Of a stretch of 64,000 nucleotides of DNA, positions 1 through 9,075 are shown piece by piece. Each line of letters opens with the position of its first letter. Positions within the stretch are counted from its first letter, which is position 1. The notes below the pieces were generated by a model, which ran no database searches, had not been told where the DNA came from, and saw nothing but the letters and a program-made list of their open reading frames with translations. The position numbers were made by a program, and so were the translations under genes. The stretch is from positions 39,843 to 103,842 of the forward strand of contig NZ_JANHDJ010000008.1 of the NCBI RefSeq assembly GCF_024494645.1. The letters are read 5' to 3'. Origin of the DNA: Halohasta litorea. Its GTDB lineage: Archaea; Halobacteriota; Halobacteria; Halobacteriales; Haloferacaceae.

Positions 1-2140
1 ATTCGTCAGCATCGGCGTCATAGAACCGGCCTTCCGCCTCACCGTCGGCCAGTAGCACGTCCAGTTCGAGCCGTTCGGGCGTTCCCGGCTCGACCGACTG
101 GGTCGGCTCGCGCTGCGGAATCACGCTGCCAGCGCGGACGAAAATCGGCATCTCGTCGAGCCCGACGTCGATGTCGACGGTTTGGTTCCCTGGATAGTAC
201 TCGTCGGTTCGGAACTCCCGCCACTGGCCCTCAGGAAGGTACACCGACCGCGTGCCACGCTCGGTGAACACCGGCGCGACCAGCATGTCCTCGCCCAGCA
301 GGAACTGGGTGTCCAGCCGGTGGACACTGGGATCGTCCTGATATTCGAGCACGAGCGGTCGGACGACCGGGAGACCGGTCCGCGCGGCCACCTCGGCGTA
401 GGTGTAGACATACGGCAGCAGCCGGTAGCGCAGGCGAGCGTACTCCCGGAAGATGTCGAGGGCGTCCTCGCCGAACTCCCACGGCTCGCGTGGCGTCGTT
501 CCGTGACAGCGACTGTTCGAGGACAGCAGCCCGAACTGTGCCCACCGGGTGTACACCGCGTCCGACGGTGTGCCGCGGAATCCCCCGATATCATGGCTCC
601 AGAAGGCGATTCCCGAAAGCGACGCCGAGAGGCCGCCACGGAGTGCTGCACTCATCCCGTTCCAGCTCGTCTGTGGGTCGCCGCCCCAGTGCATCGGGAA
701 CGCCTGGCTGCCGGTCCACGCCGCACGCCCCCAGACGACGGCCTCCTCCGGCCCGTTTACCTCCTCGACGGTCTCGTAAACCGCCTCGTTGTAGAGGTAC
801 GGATAGAGGTTATGCATCACTTTTCCGCTCTTGCCGTTGGCGAAGACGGCGTCCTCCGGAACGTACTCCCCGTAGTCGGTTTTGAAGACGGCCACGCCCT
901 GTTCGAGCAGTCGACGGTGTTTGTCTTTCCACCACTCGACGGCGTCGGGATCGGTGAAGTCGACGAGCGCTCCACGGTAGTCGCCCTGACAGGTGTGGTC
1001 CATTACGTAGGGGCTGCCGGTTCCGTCGGTGACGAAGTAGCCCTCCGCCGACCCCTCGGCGAAGGCGTCGGTGCCGACCGGGACGTGGGGGTGTTCCCAC
1101 AACGAGAGCCGGAAATCCTCCTCACGGAGTTCCGATATCATCCCTTCGGGGTCGGGGAACTGCTCGGTGTCCCACTCCAGATCTGTCGACTTGTTCGCAC
1201 GCATCCAGAACGGGTCGAGATGGAGAACGTCGCTGGGGATCTCCTCGGCCCGCAGGCGGTCGGCGACCGCCTCCAGTTCCTCACGGGATTCGTAGCCCAG
1301 CCGGGACATCCACGTTCCGAACGACCATTTCGGCGGCCGCGAGGGACGGCCCGTGATCGCGGTGTAGCGCTGGATGATCTCTCGGAACGACGGGCCGTAA
1401 AAGAAGACGAAGGCGAACTTGTCGTCCGCGACCGACATTGTTCCCGAGGCCGTCGAGGACTTCCCGAAGTCGTAGTGAACGCGGGCGGTGGTATCGAGCA
1501 AGAGCCCGTAGCCGTTCGTCGAGAGGTGGAACGGGATGTTCTTGTAGGCGCGTTCGGTCTCGGTGCCCAGCGGCTCCTCGTGCCAGAGGTCGAGTTCGCG
1601 GCCACGACGGTCGAAATCCACGAACTGCTCGCCTGCGCCGTAGATCTTCTCGTCGGGCGAGAGCCGGAAGGAGGTCCCCGTCTCGGCCACACGTCGGGGA
1701 TTGTGGTTGATCTCCTCCTGTGTGAACCCCAGCGCGTCGACGCGCTGTCGACCGAACACGTCGGGGTCGGCCCGCTGTTCCTCGAACACTGTCGCACCCG
1801 TTTCGGCGTCCCGAACCGCGAACGACCACTCGTTGAGGCCGATCGCGATCTCGAGCCGCCCGGTGTCGACGGTGAGCACCCCATCGGCCTCGGTCACTTC
1901 GAGGTCGATGTCGGAGGCGACGGCGTCGGTGTCCAACGGCGGATACTCGCTGTCGGTCGGGACTTCCGGGTTCGCCTGCAGTTCGAACCGGAAGGTACGC
2001 GGGTCGTAGACGGTCAGCGTCACTGGGATCGTCCGTTGGGTGACGGTCTCGGGAGCTGCTATTTCGCAGTCGAAGTGGATCGAATCGCCTTCGACGGCGT
2101 ACTCTGTCACTGCGGCGACTGTAATGCGTTCGCTCGTCAT
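1..2140 (-). CDS. GH31 family alpha-glycosidase (YicI/alpha-xylosidase-like), 3' end outside window
   Basis: Continuous reading frame on the minus strand from ATG at 2140, running off the left edge (about 713 residues seen). An N-terminal beta-sandwich region is followed by the GH31 barrel. The nucleophile motif KTDYGEY has its Asp at about residue 422. The acid/base Asp is in HWGGD, 66 residues later, the same spacing as in E. coli YicI, and FWSHDIGGF follows. These motifs are YicI-like, so an alpha-xylosidase or alpha-glucosidase is most likely. GH31 also contains sulfoquinovosidases, but I do not see the Gln-Asp-Trp...Arg...Trp sulfonate-binding pattern of YihQ; the equivalent stretch reads HLDPFWMRA. 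No signal peptide is seen, so it is probably cytoplasmic. It is divergent from the GH3 gene, and the pair would suit xyloglucan-type oligosaccharides. Confidence 0.88.
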   Translation of the reverse strand, partial: MTSERITVAAVTEYAVEGDSIHFDCEIAAPETVTQRTIPVTLTVYDPRTFRFELQANPEVPTDSEYPPLDTDAVASDIDLEVTEADGVLTVDTGRLEIAIGLNEWSFAVRDAETGATVFEEQRADPDVFGRQRVDALGFTQEEINHNPRRVAETGTSFRLSPDEKIYGAGEQFVDFDRRGRELDLWHEEPLGTETERAYKNIPFHLSTNGYGLLLDTTARVHYDFGKSSTASGTMSVADDKFAFVFFYGPSFREIIQRYTAITGRPSRPPKWSFGTWMSRLGYESREELEAVADRLRAEEIPSDVLHLDPFWMRANKSTDLEWDTEQFPDPEGMISELREEDFRLSLWEHPHVPVGTDAFAEGSAEGYFVTDGTGSPYVMDHTCQGDYRGALVDFTDPDAVEWWKDKHRRLLEQGVAVFKTDYGEYVPEDAVFANGKSGKVMHNLYPYLYNEAVYETVEEVNGPEEAVVWGRAAWTGSQAFPMHWGGDPQTSWNGMSAALRGGLSASLSGIAFWSHDIGGFRGTPSDAVYTRWAQFGLLSSNSRCHGTTPREPWEFGEDALDIFREYARLRYRLLPYVYTYAEVAARTGLPVVRPLVLEYQDDPSVHRLDTQFLLGEDMLVAPVFTERGTRSVYLPEGQWREFRTDEYYPGNQTVDIDVGLDEMPIFVRAGSVIPQREPTQSVEPGTPERLELDVLLADGEAEGRFYDADADE

Positions 2141-2151
2141 CCTACTTGGGT

Positions 2152-2181
2152 GGGGTAGTCTATCACTATTAAAACTACCCC
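2152..2181. promoter_or_regulatory. 8-bp inverted repeat around the GH31 TATA box
   Basis: GGGGTAGT at 2152-2159 and ACTACCCC at 2174-2181 form a perfect inverted repeat with a 14-base spacer. The spacer contains the minus-strand TATA-like TTTTAATAG about 30 bases before the GH31 start. A regulator bound here would cover the promoter. That it is an operator is inferred from position and symmetry only. Confidence 0.5.
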
Positions 2182-2248
2182 GTCATCCCCTCGAATATTT
2201 ATCAATCGTTCATAGACTCGACTGCACACGGTGGTGGTCGTCCACGGA

Positions 2249-2257
2249 TTTTTATCG
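2249..2257 (+). promoter_or_regulatory. TATA box of the GH3 gene
   Basis: The T-rich element ATTTTTATC lies about 40 bases before the GH3 ATG at 2295. With the usual 26-27 base spacing from TATA box to start site, the mRNA would have a leader of roughly 15 bases. Confidence 0.5.
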
Positions 2258-2294
2258 GTTGTCGTCCAACCGGAAGCTATCACCGACTCCGACC

Positions 2295-4520
2295 ATGACT
2301 ACATCCCACAGTATCGACGCGCTCGTCGACCGGATGACGCTCGAAGCGAAAGTCGCACAGCTCGGCACGATCCGCATCGGCTCGGTGTTGGACGACGGCT
2401 CGTTCGATCCCGCCCGTGCCCGCGAAACGATCCCCCACGGCATCGGCCGGGTGACGCGTGTCGGCCGGGAGAGCGGCCTCCCACCGCGCCAACTCGCTAC
2501 CGAGATCGCGAACCTGCAGTCGTTTCTCCGCTCGGAGACGCCCGAGGGGATTCCCGCGTTCGTCAGAGAGGAGAGTCTCTGTGGATACGCCGGTCGACGC
2601 GGCGTGACGGTCCCACAGGCGATCGGGATGGCGAGCAGTTGGGACCCCGATCTCGTAGCGGCTGTAGCCAGCGCGGTCGGCGATCAGCTGCGCGCGGTCG
2701 GCTGTCAGCTGACCCTCTCGCCGGTGTGTGATCTCGGCGTCGAGCCACGCTGGGGGCGAATCGAGGAGACCTTCGGCGAGGACCCCGCACTGGCGGCGAC
2801 GATGACCGACCACGTCGTCTCGGGGCTGGCCGACAGCGGCGTCGACGCGACGCTGAAACACTTCGTCGGTCACGGTCGGCCCGCAGGTGGACGGAACCGG
2901 GCGCGTCCCACCAGCTCCCTCCAGGAGATGCGTGATGCCGATCTCGTCCCCTTCCGCGCCGGCATCGAGGCCGGAGCGCCGTCGGTGATGGCCGCATACA
3001 ACACCGTCGACGGCGTCCCGTGCCACGCGAACGAACGGCTGCTCACCCGGCTGCTGCGCGAGGAGTGGGGATTTATCGGCACCGTGGTCTCGGACGGCCG
3101 CGGTATCGAGATGCTGGCCGACGACTACCGGATCGCCCCGGACCGACAGGCTGCTGGCGTCGAGGCACTGACCGCCGGGGTCGACGTCGAACTCCCCGAA
3201 CGCGAGTGTTTCGGCGACCGGCTCGTCGACGCCGTCCGTGACGGACTGGTCGAAGAGTCGGTGGTCGACCGCGCGGTCGGCCGACACCTCCGACAGAAAC
3301 GGCGCGCGGGCCTGTTCGACGACCCCGATCCCCATCCCGAAACGGTGGCCGAGGCCTTCGAGGCCCCCGAAGTCGCGTCGCTCGCTCGCAGGGCCGCACG
3401 CCGCTCGCAGGTCATCCTCGACAACGACGGCCTGTTGCCGCTGTCGGCCGACACGACGGTGGCCGTCGTCGGGCCGAACGCGGACGCGCCGCGGAACCTG
3501 CTGGGAAACTATTCGTATGCGGGCGCGGAGAACGCCGACGGGGGCGTCGACATCCGGACCCCACGGGCGGCCCTTCGGGAGCGCGTCGACGAACTCCGAT
3601 ACGCCCGCGGCTGTGGCATCCGTGCCGGTCCGGACGACGATCTCGACGCGGCCGTCGCGGTAGCCCGCGAGGCCGACGTCGTCGTCGCCTGCGTCGGCGG
3701 GCAGTCCGGTATCGATGTCGAACGCGACTCCTCGGGGACGGCCGGGGAAGCACTCGACCGCGCCGAACTGAGCCTCCCCGGCCGACAGGCAGAGCTCGTC
3801 CGCCGCGTTGCCGCGACCGGGACGTCCGTCGCGGTCGTGCTCGTCAGCGGTCGACCGCTGGCGATCCCCGAGGTGGTCGAGACCGCCAACGCGACGGTGG
3901 CCGCGTGGCTTCCGGGACAGGCAGGCGGGGCCGGGATCGCCGACGTGTTGTTGGGGACGGACCCCGGCGGCCGCCTCCCGGTCTCGCTTCCCCAGACCGT
4001 CGGGCAGCTCCCGGTCGACTATCGCCACCCGCCGGTCTCGGATGGCGAGTACGTGTTTACCGACGCCGAGCCGCTGTTCCCGTTCGGCCACGGCGAGAGC
4101 TACGCCGCGTTCAGCTACGGTGAGCTGTCGGTCTCGCCGTCCCAACTTTTGACCGATGGTTCGCTGACGGCCTCGGTTCCGGTCGAGAACGTCGACACCA
4201 GGCCGGGAACGGAGGTCGTCCAGCTCTACGCACAGCATCGCGGTGGCCGCACCGTTCGGCCCGTCCGTGAGCTCGTCGGGTTCCAGCGGCTCGAACTGGC
4301 GGCTGGCGAACGGGCGACTGTAGGGTTCGACCTGTCGACGGGGACGGTTGCAACCCACGATTCGGCCGGGAACCTGGTCGTCGAGCCGGGCGCGATCGAC
4401 CTCGCAGTCGGGCGCTCATCGGCCGATTTCCGTGCGCGCCAGACGGTCGAGCTGACCGGTGGGTCCTCTTCGCCGGAGCGTCGACCGCCGATCGCGTCGT
4501 CGACCGTTACGTTCAGCTAA
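2295..4520 (+). CDS. GH3 family beta-glycosidase (beta-glucosidase/beta-xylosidase)
   Basis: 741 residues. The open frame extends further upstream, but the ATG at 2295 is chosen because the TATA box lies just before it and the GH3 domain starts directly (VDRMTLEAKVAQL). The N-terminal barrel has EESLCG, KHFVGHG and the nucleophile motif VVSDGRG (Asp about residue 267; Gly replaces the usual Trp/Tyr after Asp). The C-terminal alpha/beta domain has the acid/base-type segment GEALDRAELSLPG, followed by a fibronectin-III-like domain (FPFGHGESYAAFSY onward). No signal peptide is seen. It hydrolyses terminal beta-linked glucose or xylose and, with the divergent GH31, would process imported mixed-linkage oligosaccharides. 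Substrate not decidable from sequence. Confidence 0.9.
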   Translation: MTTSHSIDALVDRMTLEAKVAQLGTIRIGSVLDDGSFDPARARETIPHGIGRVTRVGRESGLPPRQLATEIANLQSFLRSETPEGIPAFVREESLCGYAGRRGVTVPQAIGMASSWDPDLVAAVASAVGDQLRAVGCQLTLSPVCDLGVEPRWGRIEETFGEDPALAATMTDHVVSGLADSGVDATLKHFVGHGRPAGGRNRARPTSSLQEMRDADLVPFRAGIEAGAPSVMAAYNTVDGVPCHANERLLTRLLREEWGFIGTVVSDGRGIEMLADDYRIAPDRQAAGVEALTAGVDVELPERECFGDRLVDAVRDGLVEESVVDRAVGRHLRQKRRAGLFDDPDPHPETVAEAFEAPEVASLARRAARRSQVILDNDGLLPLSADTTVAVVGPNADAPRNLLGNYSYAGAENADGGVDIRTPRAALRERVDELRYARGCGIRAGPDDDLDAAVAVAREADVVVACVGGQSGIDVERDSSGTAGEALDRAELSLPGRQAELVRRVAATGTSVAVVLVSGRPLAIPEVVETANATVAAWLPGQAGGAGIADVLLGTDPGGRLPVSLPQTVGQLPVDYRHPPVSDGEYVFTDAEPLFPFGHGESYAAFSYGELSVSPSQLLTDGSLTASVPVENVDTRPGTEVVQLYAQHRGGRTVRPVRELVGFQRLELAAGERATVGFDLSTGTVATHDSAGNLVVEPGAIDLAVGRSSADFRARQTVELTGGSSSPERRPPIASSTVTFS

Positions 4521-4530
4521 TCACCATAAT

Positions 4531-4537
4531 CTTTAAC
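4531..4537 (+). promoter_or_regulatory. TATA box of the dehydratase/dehydrogenase operon
   Basis: CTTTAAC lies about 28 bases before the ATG at 4563, the spacing expected for a leaderless haloarchaeal transcript. Confidence 0.5.
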
Positions 4538-4562
4538 CCGGCATTCTCCGTCTGGACAGACG

Positions 4563-5828
4563 ATGACACAGGACAATCAACCTGATTACCGAATCCCACA
4601 GGGTGGCGGCGTTCCATGGCGTGACATGGGGATGGAGGAGACACACCGACCCCCCGAACGGGACGTGAAGATTACCGACATCAAGACGATGGCCATCGCG
4701 GGCAACTTCACGTGGGGTATCGTGAAGGTCGAAACCGATGCCGGCGTCTACGGGCTCGGCGAGACGTTCCGTGCCGAGGCGGCCCTCGATATGGCTGGCC
4801 GGATGGACGTCGACCTCGAAGGCGAGAACCCGCTGGATACCGACCGCATCCGCGAGCTGCTCGAACAGCGGTATACGGGCTGTGGCCGCATCGGGCAGGC
4901 GGCATTCACCGCCATCGAGACCGCCTGTTACGATATCAAAGGCAAACTGTTCGACGTACCGGTGTACGAACTGCTCGGTGGGAAGTACCGCGACGAGATC
5001 AAGATCTACTGTGACACCCACGGCGGCGAGTCGCTGGGTGAGGCCCGCGATCACGACCCCAAGGACGTCTACACGCCCGAGGGGTATGCGCGTGCGGCCC
5101 GCGAGGTCGTCGACGAAGGGTTCGAGGCACTGAAGTTCGATCTCGACGTACCGACCCACGCGAGCTACGACGAGGCCAACCGCCGGATGGACAACGAGGC
5201 GCTCGAACACAAGGTCAGCCTCGTCGAAGCCGTCCGCGACGAGATCGGCTACGACATCGACCTCGGAATGGACCTCCACTGGAACTTCACCACCGAGACC
5301 GCGATCCGGCTCGGCAAGAAGCTCGAACGGTTCGACCTCGCGTGGCTCGAAGACCCCGTCCCGCCGGAGAAGACCGAATCCCAGAAACGCGTCACGGAGG
5401 CGCTGGATATGCCCGTGCTGACCGGCGAGAACCTCGTGAAGGCCAACCAGTTCAACACGGCCGCCCGCGAGGGGATGATGGACATCGCCGCCCCGGATAT
5501 CAACAAGTGTGGCGGGCTCGGCGAGTACGTCGACATCGCCACCATCTGTGACCTCTACGGCGTCCCGGTCGCCTCACACAATATCTCCAGCCCGCTGGGG
5601 ACCGTCGCTGGCGCACACGTCTCGGCGGCGATCCCGAACTTCCTCTGTATGGAGTGGCACTCCCGGGACGTGCCGTGGTGGAACGAGATGTGCACTCGTG
5701 TCGAGGGTTCGGGCCCAATTCTGGAGGACGGCTACATCGACGTCCCCGAGGGCCCCGGACTGGGCGTCGAACTCAACCGAGACCTCTGTGAACGGTATCT
5801 CGTCGACGGCTACGACCTGATCATCTAA
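4563..5828 (+). CDS. enolase-superfamily sugar-acid dehydratase
   Basis: 421 residues, mandelate racemase/muconate lactonizing enzyme group. The N-terminal capping domain is followed by a barrel with KFDLD (Lys191), metal ligands Asp237 (MDLHWN), Glu263 (WLEDP) and Glu289 (LTGEN), and the general base His339 (ASHNISS). This layout is that of dehydratases that remove water from aldonic acids to give 2-keto-3-deoxy acids (gluconate, galactonate, xylonate, fuconate/rhamnonate). The gene is followed after 9 bases by a D-2-hydroxyacid dehydrogenase on the same transcript. In this locus it would supply the keto-deoxy acid cleaved by the aldolase at 14396-15298. The aldonate used, including sulfogluconate, cannot be read from sequence. 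Confidence 0.85.
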   Translation: MTQDNQPDYRIPQGGGVPWRDMGMEETHRPPERDVKITDIKTMAIAGNFTWGIVKVETDAGVYGLGETFRAEAALDMAGRMDVDLEGENPLDTDRIRELLEQRYTGCGRIGQAAFTAIETACYDIKGKLFDVPVYELLGGKYRDEIKIYCDTHGGESLGEARDHDPKDVYTPEGYARAAREVVDEGFEALKFDLDVPTHASYDEANRRMDNEALEHKVSLVEAVRDEIGYDIDLGMDLHWNFTTETAIRLGKKLERFDLAWLEDPVPPEKTESQKRVTEALDMPVLTGENLVKANQFNTAAREGMMDIAAPDINKCGGLGEYVDIATICDLYGVPVASHNISSPLGTVAGAHVSAAIPNFLCMEWHSRDVPWWNEMCTRVEGSGPILEDGYIDVPEGPGLGVELNRDLCERYLVDGYDLII

Positions 5829-5837
5829 GCGCTTACA

Positions 5838-6803
5838 ATGTCCGAGTACACTGTCGTCGTTACTGACCACGATTTCACGGACCTCTCGATCGAACGCGAC
5901 GGGCTGGCGGAGATCGCCGACGTCGTCGAACTGACCAGCGACGTGGGAACGGAAGCAGCCGACGCCCACGAGACGCTCGCCCGCGCCGACGCGGTCATCA
6001 ACCTCCGGTATGACCTCGATGCGGCGGCCATTGAGGCGCTTGAGGACTGCCGGGTCATCTCCCGGTACGGGATCGGCGTCGACAACATCGACGTGGAGGC
6101 CGCATCCGAACGCGGAATCCCGGTCACGAACGTCCCGGACTACTGTCTGGAGGAGGTGTCGGTCCACGCACTGACGCTCTACCTCGCCCTGTCTCGCGGC
6201 CTGAAAAGCTACGACGCGGATGTCGCCGACGGTGGCTGGGACCGCGACGTGGCGACGCCGATCCACCGGCTGTCGACCCGGACGGTCGGCGTCGTCGGTT
6301 ACGGTGCCATCGGTCGGGCGGTCGGCAAACGCGCAGCTGCACTGGGTGCCGATGTCGTCGCCAGCGACCCGTTCCTCACCGAGGCTGATGTCGCCGACGA
6401 CCCCGCCGAACTCGTCGACTTCGAGGAGCTGCTGGCGCGTTCGGACTTCGTGACCGTCCACTCCCCACTGACGCCCGATACCCGCGAGCTGTTCGACGCC
6501 GAAGCCTTCGAACGGATGAACGAGGGGGCGTACTTCGTCAACGTCGCCCGTGGCCCGATCGTCGACGGCGAGGCGCTCGCCGAGGCACTCGATGCGGGCA
6601 AAATCGCCGGTGCGGGCCTCGACGTCTTCCCCGACGAACCGCCCGCAGCCGACGATCCGCTCCGTGACCACCCCAAGGTGCTGACGACCCCACACGTCGC
6701 GTGGTACAGCGAGGAGGCCAACGATCAGCGCCGCCGTACCGTCACCGAGATCGTGCGGACCGTCCTCGAAGGCGGCGAGCCGACGAACGTCGTCAACGAG
6801 TAG
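5838..6803 (+). CDS. D-2-hydroxyacid dehydrogenase family (possible sulfolactate dehydrogenase, SlcC-like)
   Basis: 321 residues. It has the two-domain fold of the SerA/D-2-hydroxyacid dehydrogenase family: a substrate domain, the NAD site GYGAIG near residue 157, catalytic Arg in NVARGP, Glu in DVFPDEP, and His in TTPHVAWYS. It interconverts a 2-hydroxy acid and a 2-keto acid with NAD(P)H. The family includes 3-phosphoglycerate dehydrogenase, glyoxylate reductase and bacterial (S)-sulfolactate dehydrogenase SlcC. It is co-transcribed with the dehydratase. Given the SuyAB/ComC-like operon 3.4 kb away, oxidation of one sulfolactate enantiomer to sulfopyruvate is an attractive but unproven role. 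Confidence 0.85.
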   Translation: MSEYTVVVTDHDFTDLSIERDGLAEIADVVELTSDVGTEAADAHETLARADAVINLRYDLDAAAIEALEDCRVISRYGIGVDNIDVEAASERGIPVTNVPDYCLEEVSVHALTLYLALSRGLKSYDADVADGGWDRDVATPIHRLSTRTVGVVGYGAIGRAVGKRAAALGADVVASDPFLTEADVADDPAELVDFEELLARSDFVTVHSPLTPDTRELFDAEAFERMNEGAYFVNVARGPIVDGEALAEALDAGKIAGAGLDVFPDEPPAADDPLRDHPKVLTTPHVAWYSEEANDQRRRTVTEIVRTVLEGGEPTNVVNE

Positions 6804-6971
6804 TCGACTCCCTTTTTGTCGGCGTTCGACATCCGTTGTGTAGTCGTCTGTCTACGGATCACAGGGAAGCCAGCCGCCAGCTGTTGGGTCGACTTTTAAT
6901 ATAGACCGCTCACAGCTCCGGTGCTTGTACTTGAATCAGGGAAAAAAGGAACGACGACGATCAGCGCGAAT

Positions 6972-7832
6972 TCAGGCCTTACCCGTGGCAGTCAGCCCTT
7001 CGACGACTTTCCGCTGGAAGAACAGCATGAACAGGATCAGTGGAATCACCGACATGAAGACGGCCGCGGAGATGGTTCCCCACGGGTACTGGAACTCACC
7101 CTGGTAGAGGGCGATCCCGACGGTGATCGTCCGCATCGAGTCCTCGGTCATGAACGTCAGCGCGAAGAGGAACTCGTTCCAGGCGTAGATGAAGACGATG
7201 ATAGCCGCTGTCGCCATCGCCGGTGCCGAGACCGGAAGGATGATGCGGAACAGGACGCCGACCCGCGAGAGCCCGTCCATCAGGCCTGCCTCCTCCAGGG
7301 AGTCGGGTAACTCCTTGAAGTAGGCCTGGAAGATCCAGACCGCGAAGGGTAGCTGGAAGGCGGCGTACGGGATGATCAGCCCCAGATAGCTGTTCAACAG
7401 GCCCCACGAACGGGCGAGGCTGAAAAGCGGGATCAGCCGGGCGATGAACGGCAGCATCGCCGTCCCGAGGATGAGCAGCAGCACCGGGAGCTTGAACCGG
7501 AACCGGAGCCGAGAGAGCGCGTAGCCAGCCAACGCACCCAAAAAGACGTCGACGATAGCCGTTCCGGTGGCCACGATCGCACTATTGAGCATGTACCGGA
7601 AGAACGGGGCTCCTTCGATCGCCGCACGGTAGTTTTCGAGCGTCGGATCGCGAGGGATGTACTCGACGGGGAACGCCACGACGTTACCCGGCTGTTTGAG
7701 CGACGTGATCAGCATCCAGAGGATGGGGAACACCGAAATCAGGGCGATGATGAAGATGCTTCCGTAGAAGCCGACCTTCTTGCCGACCCACTGGAACCGC
7801 TCTATTTCGAAGCCGTCCGAATCGTTGCTCAT
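6972..7832 (-). CDS. ABC sugar transporter permease, MalG type
   Basis: 286 residues with about six membrane helices. The cytoplasmic EAA loop (EEAGLMDGLSRVGVLFRIILP) is the contact site for the ATPase, and the C-terminus is typical of MalG/carbohydrate uptake transporter family 1 (SAAVFMSVIPLILFMLFFQ). It is the second gene of a two-permease operon, separated by one base from the MalF-type gene. The substrate-binding lipoprotein is at 12898-14202. No ATP-binding subunit is in the window, so it must be supplied from elsewhere. Confidence 0.9.
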   Translation of the reverse strand: MSNDSDGFEIERFQWVGKKVGFYGSIFIIALISVFPILWMLITSLKQPGNVVAFPVEYIPRDPTLENYRAAIEGAPFFRYMLNSAIVATGTAIVDVFLGALAGYALSRLRFRFKLPVLLLILGTAMLPFIARLIPLFSLARSWGLLNSYLGLIIPYAAFQLPFAVWIFQAYFKELPDSLEEAGLMDGLSRVGVLFRIILPVSAPAMATAAIIVFIYAWNEFLFALTFMTEDSMRTITVGIALYQGEFQYPWGTISAAVFMSVIPLILFMLFFQRKVVEGLTATGKA

Positions 7833-7833
7833 C

Positions 7834-8826
7834 TCAGCGTACCTCCGGTTCGTAGAGTGTTTGCACGTATATCATTGCGATTGCGGCCGCGATGAGGGTG
7901 ATGAGCGTTGCCGTCGCCGCACCCTCGCCGAAGTTGAGTCGGTTGAACGTCAGTTGGTGGTCGAACAGGACGAGCGTTGTTGTCGCCGACGACGGGCCGC
8001 CGCCGGTGAGTCCGAACGGGAGGCCGAACGCCTGAAACGCCGGCAGCGTCCGGAAGATGAGCGCGACCAGCAGCGTCGGCTTCAGTAGCGGGAGCGTGAT
8101 GTCCCGGAACTGCCGGAGACGCGAGGCACCGTCCATCCGGGCGGCTTCGTAGAGGTGGTCGGGGATCGACTGGAGGCCAGCCAGCAGGATGAGTGCCATG
8201 AACGAACTCGTCTTCCAGATGGTGATAAACAGCATGGCGATCAGTGCCGTATCCGGCTTCGCCAGAAACGGGAACTGCGTCTCGAGGATACCGACCCGCA
8301 TCAACAGGTCGTTGATGACGCCGTACTGCCCGTTGAACATCCACGCCCAGATGCGGGCGTTGATCACCGTCGGGATCGCCCACGGGAACAGGATCGCCGC
8401 CTGTGCGAAGTACTTCCCCTTGAAATCCCGATTGAGCAGGAGTGCGATCCCCAGCCCCAATGCGAGTTCGATCGGCACGCTGACGAACGTGTAGATGAGC
8501 GAGACACGCAGCGCGTTCCAGATCCCGCCACCATTGAGCAACTGATCGAGGTACGGCCCCTCGCCGAACAGATTCCGGTAGTTTTCGAGGCCGACGAACT
8601 GTCTCGGGTTCATTTCCAACACGTAGCCCGTGTGGAGGCTCCCAACGATGGTGTCGAAGATCGGATAAAACGACACCGCAAACAGGAACGACACCACCGG
8701 TGTCAGCAGGATTACCGCCAGCTCCTCCTCTGAGAACTGGAGGTCACGATACCGCTGTAATCTGTTCTGTCGCCCTGATCCCTCGGTGTCGGGTGATCTG
8801 GACGAACTCTCTGCTGTTTCTGCCAT
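7834..8826 (-). CDS. ABC sugar transporter permease, MalF type
   Basis: 330 residues. A charged N-terminus of about 35 residues precedes six membrane helices, and the EAA loop reads EAARMDGASRLRQFRDITLP. It pairs with the MalG-type gene to form the channel of a carbohydrate ABC importer. The ATG at 8826 is supported by the TTTTATAAT TATA element about 26 bases upstream, giving a leaderless mRNA. Transcription is divergent from the small peptide/YeiH operon, so uptake and export genes share one intergenic region. Confidence 0.9.
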   Translation of the reverse strand: MAETAESSSRSPDTEGSGRQNRLQRYRDLQFSEEELAVILLTPVVSFLFAVSFYPIFDTIVGSLHTGYVLEMNPRQFVGLENYRNLFGEGPYLDQLLNGGGIWNALRVSLIYTFVSVPIELALGLGIALLLNRDFKGKYFAQAAILFPWAIPTVINARIWAWMFNGQYGVINDLLMRVGILETQFPFLAKPDTALIAMLFITIWKTSSFMALILLAGLQSIPDHLYEAARMDGASRLRQFRDITLPLLKPTLLVALIFRTLPAFQAFGLPFGLTGGGPSSATTTLVLFDHQLTFNRLNFGEGAATATLITLIAAAIAMIYVQTLYEPEVR

Positions 8827-8850
8827 TCACCTCAAACGCCGTGGTCTTTC

Positions 8851-8860
8851 ATTATAAAAC
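8851..8860 (-). promoter_or_regulatory. TATA box of the permease operon
   Basis: On the minus strand this reads GTTTTATAAT, about 26 bases before the start codon at 8826. It belongs to a set of similar TTATAAT-type boxes in this catabolic region (near 10161, 15325, 17735, 17865 and 21977). Confidence 0.5.
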
Positions 8861-8937
8861 TACGGGGGTGCGGACGTATCGGCTCGTCGGTCGTTCCGGT
8901 ATGTTTTTAATCGTCTACCCGGCAGAATCATCCATAG

Positions 8938-9075
8938 ATGATCGGCATCCGTTCGCGCAGTCGGACCGATAGCCTGTCGACTCGCTGTCGACGAGTCGTG
9001 ATGACCGCGGATCGGGGCTGGAAGGCGACTGCCCTCGGTCTCCTGATCGTTCTCTCCCTGTCGATGGTCCTCTAA
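8938..9075 (+). CDS. small single-span membrane peptide, coupled to the YeiH-type exporter
   Basis: A 45-codon frame. A basic N-terminal half (IRSRSR, RCRRVV) is followed by one hydrophobic helix (ALGLLIVLSLSMVL). Its stop overlaps the exporter start (TAATG), which implies translational coupling. A TATA-like TTTTTAATC at 8902-8910 lies about 30 bases upstream, fitting a leaderless start at 8938; a shorter form could start at 9001. I do not recognise a family. Position suggests a small partner of the exporter, or simply a coupling leader. Confidence 0.5.
   Translation: MIGIRSRSRTDSLSTRCRRVVMTADRGWKATALGLLIVLSLSMVL

Noticed and set aside
1..2140. GH31 as a classical sulfoquinovosidase
   Set aside because: The Gln/Arg/Trp sulfonate-binding pattern of YihQ is not seen; motifs are YicI-like. 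It cannot be excluded as a divergent enzyme.
182..2158. 658-codon open frame on the plus strand opposite the GH31 gene
   Set aside because: It is antisense to a convincing GH31 protein; long shadow frames are common at this GC.
2280..4358. 692-codon open frame antisense to the GH3 gene
   Set aside because: No domain; codon pattern belongs to the GH3 frame.
5574..6695. 373-codon frame antisense to the hydroxyacid dehydrogenase
   Set aside because: Shadow of a well-supported gene pair.
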